Part shown: positions 57,550 through 64,000 of the stretch, one piece after another
Position numbering within the stretch: the first letter of the stretch is position 1
How the letters are laid out: each line of letters begins with the position of its first letter
Notes under the pieces: generated by a model
Told to the model about the DNA's origin: nothing
Database searches by the model: none
The model's input: the letters and a program-made list of their open reading frames with translations, nothing else
Made by a program: the position numbers and the translations under genes
Source: Phlebiopsis flavidoalba
Lineage: Eukaryota > Basidiomycota > Agaricomycetes > Polyporales > Phanerochaetaceae
Assembly: GCA_035772785.1 (NCBI GenBank)
Contig: JAOCPU010000034.1
Span: forward strand, 299,016 to 363,015
Length of the DNA stretch: 64,000 nt
Direction: 5' to 3'

Positions 57550-58921
57550 CTATTGTGTTCTCTCTCTATCGAGGATGGCCTGTACTTCATGCTTGATGCT
57601 AGCGATCATGTCTTCTGTCGCGTGATTTGGTTTCCAGCCCAGTGAACCTTGAATGTGTCGCACGAGCACGCGAGTTTGAGCCCCAGTAGTTTCCAAGCTC
57701 CTACAAGGGGCGTTATGAGCGTTTTGAACCCAACCGGTGACTAGGGGGTCCGTTACCTCTGACCCCCAATATTTGACGAGCTCTTCTGCTGTGAAAGATG
57801 TGGGCTCGTCGCTTTTGCTGAGTCCAAGGCCAACCATGACACGGCCAATTTCTTTCGAAATATCGTACCATGAGTGCTCCCCGCTCTCCCCGTAGTAGTA
57901 TCCCCTGACACCGTGGTCTACGTTGTCGGCGCCGCGCGCGACGATCGCATCAAACAATATTATATAGAAGTCTGCCACTGCGTGCAAGAAGACTGAGACA
58001 TGCGACTAACAGAGCAAGACACATACTCACTGTCATCGACATGTATGTTTGGCCAAAGCGCGAGACCTTTTCCGACCATACCTGCTCGGCCTCTGGCGAG
58101 GGAAGCTTTGACGAGCATAGGTATTTGAATGGATGCGGGATTTTGAATGCCAGCACCGACCAACGGCCCCCTTGCGAAGTCGTAGATTGTACTTGGAACA
58201 ACGACATATGTTCGACAGTAGCCTGTATGTATTGCAATTTTAAAGCTAAATGAATCCATCATAGAAAAGTGGCGCACCCTCTGCGTCCGCCGCAAAAGCA
58301 GCGTTGTCCACGGAGCGATGCCACGCGTCGGGGTGAATCTTGGCGACTTGTTCGTAAATCCGAGTCATCGTAGATCACGTCGTCTATTGCCATACCCTTG
58401 GTATTGTGCCCATAGGTGAGAACACCAGTGCCAGACTGAGAACCTATCAGTATTTTGTTGCGACAGAGACGTATAACATGCTGTGTGAATGAGGATAGGA
58501 ACGTCGCCAGTGTTTTTGATGTCGCTTGTGCAGGCCCTTCAAAATGGCTTGCATCGCGGGAAGATCGTCACAGTCAGCCTGTGTTGAGCGCTCAGCGACA
58601 GGCGTGGATAGTGAGACAATACATACGCAGGAGAACACAACATGTGCAGCCTCTGAGAGTTGTTCGACTACTGAGGCATCCTTGAACGACCCGACAACGA
58701 CGTGTACGCCAAACGCTTGAAGTTTCGCCGCCTTGTCTTCTGACCGAACAAGTGCAGTGATTGCGAAGGTATCGAAGCTTGGATGTTCAAGTAGGCGGGA
58801 CAGTACAGACAGATCCGCCGATATATCCTGCATGACTCAGGCTTCCGTCAGCGGGGGTTTGCGTCTACAGGCACTACGCACCTGTTGCACCGATGAAAAG
58901 GATGGTAGTTTTGACTGACAT
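57550..58921 (-). CDS. NmrA/extended-SDR-like NAD(P)-binding protein
   Basis: Rossmann-fold oxidoreductase or redox-sensing regulator, cytosolic. The start at 58921 gives MSVKTTILFIGATG. A GTGCGT...GCAG intron follows, then GYIGGSVLSRLLEHPSFDTF, completing the Gly-x-x-Gly-x-x-Gly dinucleotide loop. Next come ALVRSEDKAAKLQAFGVHVV, SVVEQLSEAAHVVFSCV (an intron donor follows), HKRHQKTGDVPILIHTSGTG and GMAIDDVIYDDSD. After further introns, TYVVVPSTIYDFARGPLVGA, SIQIPMLVKASLARGRAGMV and GKGLALWPNIHVDD follow. The last exon (57987-57550) is intact: VADFYIILFDAIVARGADNV, GYYYGESGEHSWYDISKEIG and so on, to TAG at 57550. About 330 residues, normal for the family. No catalytic Tyr-x-x-x-Lys is visible, which fits NmrA-like atypical members. 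Exons are cleaner here than elsewhere. Confidence 0.88.
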
Positions 58922-60240
58922 ACCGACATGCAATTTGAAGGACTACAGAGTAGTGGTGCTTATGCTCTGCGCCTTTTATACATCGGCAAGATCTCCAGGG
59001 ATAACTGGATCAGTAACCCACCGCGTGGATCTGAACCAGGAGAAGCCTCGACAGTCGGGTCCGCCTTATGCTTGAGAGTCACATAGCAGTGGCTAGCCGC
59101 GTATGATACAAGAACCCTTAGAATGTTCGGCCAGCTTTTCACGTATGCTTCCCCGGTATCATGTCATTGGAGATGCCTAATCCGTTGAGCTCTGGCATGT
59201 ACGTATTCGAATCAGGGGCGCGTAATTGCTGTGTTGACTGCAAATTAAGCGGAGGGTTTGTAAAGGTCATGTGTGTTTGTCAGCAAGTTAGACTGGCTTA
59301 TTAAGTGGAGGGGGGCTGATGAAGCCAGCTTTCGAGGCTGCCAGCTGTCGCTGCCAACTTCTCGCCGGTACATTCGAATCGGGCTCCCAACTCGTAGCGC
59401 TGATGAGTCTTGGAGCATGTAAGGCATTCTATATACCATCCTTATAAGTTGTGTCGGGTACTCCATATAGTCTACTAGGACGTACTTACCACTTCTTGAA
59501 TGCGACTCTGCGAGAGTTAAAGTGCCAGTAAAGTTTGCAATCCGACCGTGCGCGCTTGAGCCCTCGCAGACAACCGCCCGCATATCTCGGCCCGCGGTCC
59601 GCATCGGCAGATTCCCTTTTGCGTATCTCATCTTATCTGCTTCCCTTGTATGACTCACTATAAGCCTATGGCCGACGAGTGCACGCTTTGACCTCGTTCA
59701 GCCTTGTCACGGTTCCGAGTGCGCTCTTGCGTCTGTAAACGGAGTCTACTCTAGTATACTGCCGTGTCAGTGCTTCCAGTGTCATGCTGATTCTGTATCG
59801 GCGCCGACGCTACCGACGGATTTATCGCTGTTGCTAGTGAGTCCATCTCGACGTCCTGGCGGTGTCCCCAGCATGCTATTGCGCTCAATGCACGCCTTCA
59901 ACGCTAATGACGCTGGGAATTTATGTGAAAGCATAATATCATGGTATTAACTCACTGGCTACATGTCTGGTAACTTCGCGGGCTTGTAGGCGGATTTCAT
60001 CTGTCAACGTGTAGTGAACGCATCGCTGTGCGTCAAGATTGAATCTTCCCTCAACCACAGCGAACGAGCAGACCTAGAATCCATCAAGCTCGAGTGTTCC
60101 AATGTCGTTCCGAAGCCAGACTCGCACATGTGCGTAGTGGGTACGAGCTACCACGGCTATCTCACAAGGCGCCGCAGCCACTTGAAGGTGAGGCCTGCAA
60201 GTCCACTGCTTTCCCTGTCAGGAACTGCTTAAGATCTTGG
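58922..60240. other. Unassigned stretch
   Basis: The longest frame is minus 59245-59658 (137 codons, no slip), which contains VLVDYMEYPTQLIRMVYRMP but no domain. A plus frame at 60014-60232 (72 codons) includes LESIKLECSNVVPKPDSHMC. Either might be an exon, but neither has partner exons or splice support. The first 100-200 bases should be the promoter of the NmrA-like gene. Confidence 0.35.
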
Positions 60241-60262
60241 ACGGTATGATACAATCCCGGCA

Positions 60263-60270
60263 TATTATAA
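60263..60270 (+). promoter_or_regulatory. TATA-like box of surface protein copy B
   Basis: TATTATAA lies about 100 bases upstream of the ATG at 60369, close to the position of the TATA-like box in copy C. Confidence 0.4.
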
Positions 60271-60368
60271 GAGTTTGAAGCACACCATTCGTTTGGACCC
60301 TCCTCCTACCATCGAGCACGGCCCCCTGAGCGTCCCCCTACTCTCTTTTCGACCATCCGGGTACCAGA

Positions 60369-62469
60369 ATGCCAGTTTTTAACTTCACAGTGAGCTGCTT
60401 TTGTCTGTTGTATGCGCCACGAATCTTGCTCAACCATCATCAAGTTGTACGACGACGTTAGCCCGACAATCATCTACAGCGGCGCATGGATTCAGATTCG
60501 TCGCACACCGATGCATCCTGGCCCAAGTACTTCGATGGGACTTTTCATGCCACTCAGGAGTTGGTGAGTGCCGTTTCTGCGAATTTCTTGCTTCACTAAA
60601 ACATCCCTATCACAAGGGATGATACAGCGACATTCTCCTTTCATGGATCCGCCATTTACTTATTTGGTGCGTTTAGGATCAACCACGTGAGTAAGTGTTT
60701 TCTCGAGCCTCCGCACGCACCCTATAATCTACAGTAGAATATTTATACCGTCACTTGGACGGCCATTCGACCTCGGGCTGATGGTCTTGAGACTGGCCCC
60801 CGCGAATTCAACAAACATGTTCATTCACCGATGGGCTTGATCTGGGTAAACAACATCGAGATGATGCTTCAGAATACATTTCAATCTAGTGCGGCCCCGT
60901 TCGTGGATCTAGACTTCATTATAATCCACAGATGGAGATGGGAACCCCAGGTCATGTCCAGATTCACGCGTATGAGGTTTTCGATGCCTGAGATGAAAAC
61001 TAATGGTGCACTCTATAGCACCCAAAGTCAGTGGATACGGACACTTGATGATGATGACACATCAATTACAATATTCATCAGGATGGAACACGATGCAACA
61101 AGCCGGTTACTTTCAATCTTCTATGCAGTACGTCCTCCTGGCACGCAATCAAGCCCATTGCTTGAGCTAATGCTAGGTAGTCGGACTGAAGAGAAGGGCA
61201 GCTCTTGCTACACAGTGACGTTCCGCGGGAACGCTGTCGCAGTCTACGGCGCGTACAGCCCCAGACCATGGATTGTTCAGCGTGTCTATCGATTGGCGGC
61301 TCGCCTCAGACATACAACGGGTCTGCTCCTGTACAGAGGACCCAAATGCTCTTGGTAAGCACTCTACTACTCAACTCCGCGCAGTATTTAGAGGTGTTAT
61401 GGTTCTCTTTCAGTATTACGCTAGTGGTCTATCGGACATCAGCACAAGGTCACCATCACAAATGTAGATGCCAATAACAATTGGTTTGATCTAGACAAAG
61501 TCGTCGTCTCAGACTGGAGTGGAAGCGGGGACAGCTCGTCTACCCCGTCTACTCAAAGCGCCAGTATATCCAACATTGCGCCTTCACCGACACCCTCCGG
61601 TCCACAAAAATCAGTCAGCGGGAATAGTGTATCGATTAATTCACTCACCAAGTGCTGCGGGCGGCTCAGCATCTCCTGGATCTCTATCTCTCACATTGAC
61701 GACCGAGCAGAACTCTCATACGGCGGAAACGGGAGGGGCATCTACCTTCGTAAGCACCAAATCCATCCACCGTCCTCTCCGACAGCTCTACCTCCTTTGA
61801 AAGCGCACCCAGTAACGCCGCGTCCGGTTTATCTACAATTGGTGGGGGCAAACAAGTTCGTTCTCATCATTTGATAACTCGCTTCAAATTTTGACGCTGT
61901 GAGCAGTGACAACACATCTACCAGCGCCATCCACTACGGTCGCAATTGTTGGCGGTGTGATCGGTGGCCGTGGCGGTCCTCGCAATCGTCTTCGGGATCT
62001 TATTGTATTACCTGCGGCATAGACAGCCATCCTACCCATCTAGGATGGTACCTTCAACGTTTAAGACCAGCTCCTGGGGAAGAATATCGAGACCATTATG
62101 GCGGAGGTACGCCTACTCCCGAGGCGCATCGGATCCCACATATGGAGCCTGAATCCCCTTCCGGTCATGCTTCCTCGACGTTTCGCACCCCCGCCATCAG
62201 ACGCCGCGACTGGAGGCTACGACACCACTGCGATCCTCCAGGAACTTGACTTATCATCCCCACCAAAGTACGCTTTAGTCATTCGAACAAGTAACATTGT
62301 TGATTCACGGGTTACAGCCGACATCTCTGGCCGCAGTGGCCGAGCCCCCGGCCGGCCTCATTGGCATACACAGACATGTCACGCTTACAAAGGCCCGCCA
62401 CCAACATACTCGCAGGCTGGTGATCATCCAAGCACACATATTTACGGAAATCTAGAGCCTGATGTGTAA
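60369..62469 (+). CDS. Two-domain, single-pass surface protein, copy B
   Basis: Complete member of the family also seen at 9368 and 62883. Exon 1 (60369-60389) encodes only MPVFNFT and ends at GTGAGC. Domain 1: YDDVSPTIIYSGAW, FDGTFHATQE, TATFSFHGSAIYLFGAFRIN, then after an intron the LDG strand. Domain 2: DDDDTSITI, SGWN-like, YTVTFRGNAVAVYGAYSP, SVSIDGGSPQTYNGSAP, HKVTITNVDANNNWFDLDKV then VVSDW (61450-61520). A Ser/Thr-rich stalk of about 120 residues follows. The transmembrane helix (AIVGGVIGGVAVLAIVFGIL) is near 61940-62005, followed by HRQPSYPSRM. The cytosolic tail has a Pro-rich, acidic stretch and ends KGPPPTYSQAGDHPSTHIYG...EPDV at 62469; PPTY is a PPxY motif. Several indels. Likely a carbohydrate-binding surface receptor or adhesin; function unproven. 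Confidence 0.8.
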
Positions 62470-62780
62470 TAAATTTCCACCAGTCGCGGACAAGGACAAT
62501 GTCTCGCGGTCATAATTTAAGTCCAATTCCGATTCTAATTAATATCATTATTGAGCTACTGCGGCGCTTGCACCGGAGTCGATTGTCATCTCAGTGACTC
62601 ATCTACGCTTTTCGGATCCCTTTGTGGCTGGCAGCAAATCCACGGCTGTGGCTCGATTATCCGCGAATTACCTTTTCCTGTACGGCTGTACCTCATTGCA
62701 TGAATCACAGGACGATGCATTCCACTGCCCTCATTCACCGGCCAACTACAGCCTTAGGGGGCTGACTCACTTACAGTGCT
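62470..62780. other. Spacer between copies B and C
   Basis: About 310 bases without a supported gene. The short plus frame 62594-62785 has no motif. It should contain the 3' end of B and the upstream region of C. Confidence 0.5.
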
Positions 62781-62786
62781 TATAAG
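62781..62786 (+). promoter_or_regulatory. TATA-like box of surface protein copy C
   Basis: TATAAG lies about 100 bases upstream of the ATG at 62883. Confidence 0.4.
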
Positions 62787-62882
62787 TAGTAAGACTCGAA
62801 GTCTCTGTCTATTTGGATGTTCCTCCTTTCGAGCACACTTACTGTTGATTCTGATATTGCTCCACTGTGCGAAGTGCAGTAA

Positions 62883-64000
62883 ATGCCGGTGTTCAATTTT
62901 ACGAGTAAGCTGCTACAATCTTATACGCGTCATGAATTCTATCTAAGCACCAGTTGTAGTTGATGACGCTAGCCCTGCAATTGTGTACAACGGTGCATGG
63001 TCGGATTCGTCTCAAAAGGATACATGGTGGTCTGAATACCTGAATGGAACATTCCATGCCACCCAGGAGCCGGTCTGTGTTACTTGCTGCGAGTATATCA
63101 TGAGACTCAAAATTCCATAATTCAGGATGATACGGCGACGTCTCTTTCCATGGATCTGCTATTTATCTGTTTGGCGCGTTCGGGGTCAACCACTGTGCGC
63201 GCTTGTTTATACAGGCCTGCATCGGGCCTGCGCGTGTATAAGCTCATTGAATATAGGGCTGGTACATTGTCAACTTGGATGGCAAATCAACCTATGGTGA
63301 CGGGTTTGGCACTGCTAACTCGTTTCAAACAAGACATGTTCAGCGCGGAAGGACTAGGTCTGGATATACAGCATCAGATCACACTACAAAACAGTAATGC
63401 CAGTGCATTATGTGACTTAGATGTGGACTTCATTACTATCACCGACGGAGATGGAAACTCAAGGTATGTTAAGTACTTTATTTCAAGGGCCCGTGATATC
63501 TGAGAAAAGTGTCAACCTCAAGCACTCAGTCGACGGATATAACGCTTGATGACAATGACACATCTATACAATACTCGTCAGGATGGGCCACAACACGGCA
63601 GGGCCAACCCGGATATTTCCAATCTTCTGTGCAGTATGTGCAACTGATGCCCATCCAAGCTGTGGTCCTTGAAAGGCTGACACCAGTCAGTCAAACTAAC
63701 AGAAAAGGAGACTCAGCGACAGTTACGTTCCGCGGAAATGCCATCGCGGTGTGTATGGCGGTACCGCTCCAGATCACGGGTTCTTTAGTGTGTCTATCAA
63801 CGGCGGCTCGCCTCAGACGTACAACGGATCCGCTCCTACGCAAAGAACGCAAGTGCTATTGGTAAGCATCTTACTCAGCATCAGGTAAAACTACAAGTCA
63901 AGACCTTGGTAGATACCGCAAGGTGAGATTGATGAGCGCCGTCTCGCGTGGGATGATTAGATATGCTGAGATCTATCCATGCCCGCGCGTGGTTTCCAAT
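62883..64000 (+). CDS. Two-domain, single-pass surface protein, copy C (cut by window end)
   Basis: The closest relative of copy B, 413 bases downstream in the same direction. Exon 1 (62883-62904) encodes MPVFNFT and one base; a 43-nt intron (62905-62947) joins in frame to PVVVDDASPAIVYNGAWSDS. Domain 1 continues WWSEYLNGTFHATQEP, then FHGSAIYLFGAFGVNH, VNLDGKSTYGDGFGTANSF, SAEGLGLDIQHQITLQNSN and LDVDFITITDGDGNS. Domain 2: TDITLDDNDTSIQYSSGWAT, QPGYFQSSVQ, an intron (about 63631-63700), SATVTFRGNAIAVYGG (one slip), DHGFFSVSINGGSPQTYNGS and APTQRTQVLL at a GTAAGC donor near 63863. The stalk, membrane helix and tail would follow beyond 64000. This is the cleanest copy and the best template for reading A and B. 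Confidence 0.82.

Noticed and set aside
1..64000. CRISPR arrays, insertion sequences, rRNA, prokaryotic operons
   Set aside because: No regularly spaced direct repeats, transposase motifs or rRNA signatures were seen; the intron-rich genes are eukaryotic.

Overview
The window is nuclear DNA of a filamentous fungus, most likely an agaricomycete basidiomycete. It has short spliceosomal introns (mostly 45-65 nt, GTRNGY...YAG), many exons per gene, one intronless tRNA-Leu, a CBM1-GH10 xylanase, a membrane-anchored GH17 glucanase, F-box/LRR-type genes and a fungal mitochondrial Lon. I cannot resolve genus or species.

Nearly every recognisable gene, including housekeeping ones (Lon, GMP synthase, XRN1), is broken by one- or two-base insertions or deletions, mostly near homopolymers. 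Reading across frames restores clear family signatures. I read this as uncorrected long-read sequence error rather than mass pseudogenisation. Gene ends given here are therefore landmarks, not exact models.

Layout. 1-1898 (-): mitochondrial Lon protease, cut by the window edge. 2538-4165 (+): amidase-signature hydrolase. About 4.2-9.3 kb: mostly unassigned. 9368-11185 (-): first of three paralogues of a two-domain, single-pass surface protein (copy A). 12419-14561 (-): GMP synthase. 16088-17455 (-): PrpF-family isomerase, divergent from a C2H2 zinc-finger gene at 18177-19837 (+). 20310-25520 (-): XRN1 5'-3' exoribonuclease. About 25.5-31.4 kb: unassigned and locally very GC-rich. 31406-31640 (-): probable small membrane protein. 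31652-34094 (-): GATA-finger transcription factor. About 34-37.8 kb: unassigned. 37807-39394 (-): two paralogous Gly/Ser/Tyr-rich small proteins. 39537-39618 (+): tRNA-Leu(AAG). 40980-42650 (-): RhoGAP protein. 43.8-47.6 kb (-): several unrecognised exons. 48827-51442 (+): GH17 glucanase. 51690-52460 (-): unrecognised gene. 52772-54515 (+): CBM1-GH10 xylanase. 54580-57369 (-): F-box/LRR-type gene. 57550-58921 (-): NmrA-like NAD(P)-binding protein. 60369-62469 and 62883-end (+): copies B and C of the surface-protein family.

There is no operon-like or biosynthetic cluster. The genes are ordinary fungal housekeeping, regulatory and carbohydrate-active genes. The most interesting content is the three-copy surface-protein family (A, B, C), which shares its first seven residues, exon structure and probable TATA position, and the tandem pair of tyrosine-rich small proteins.
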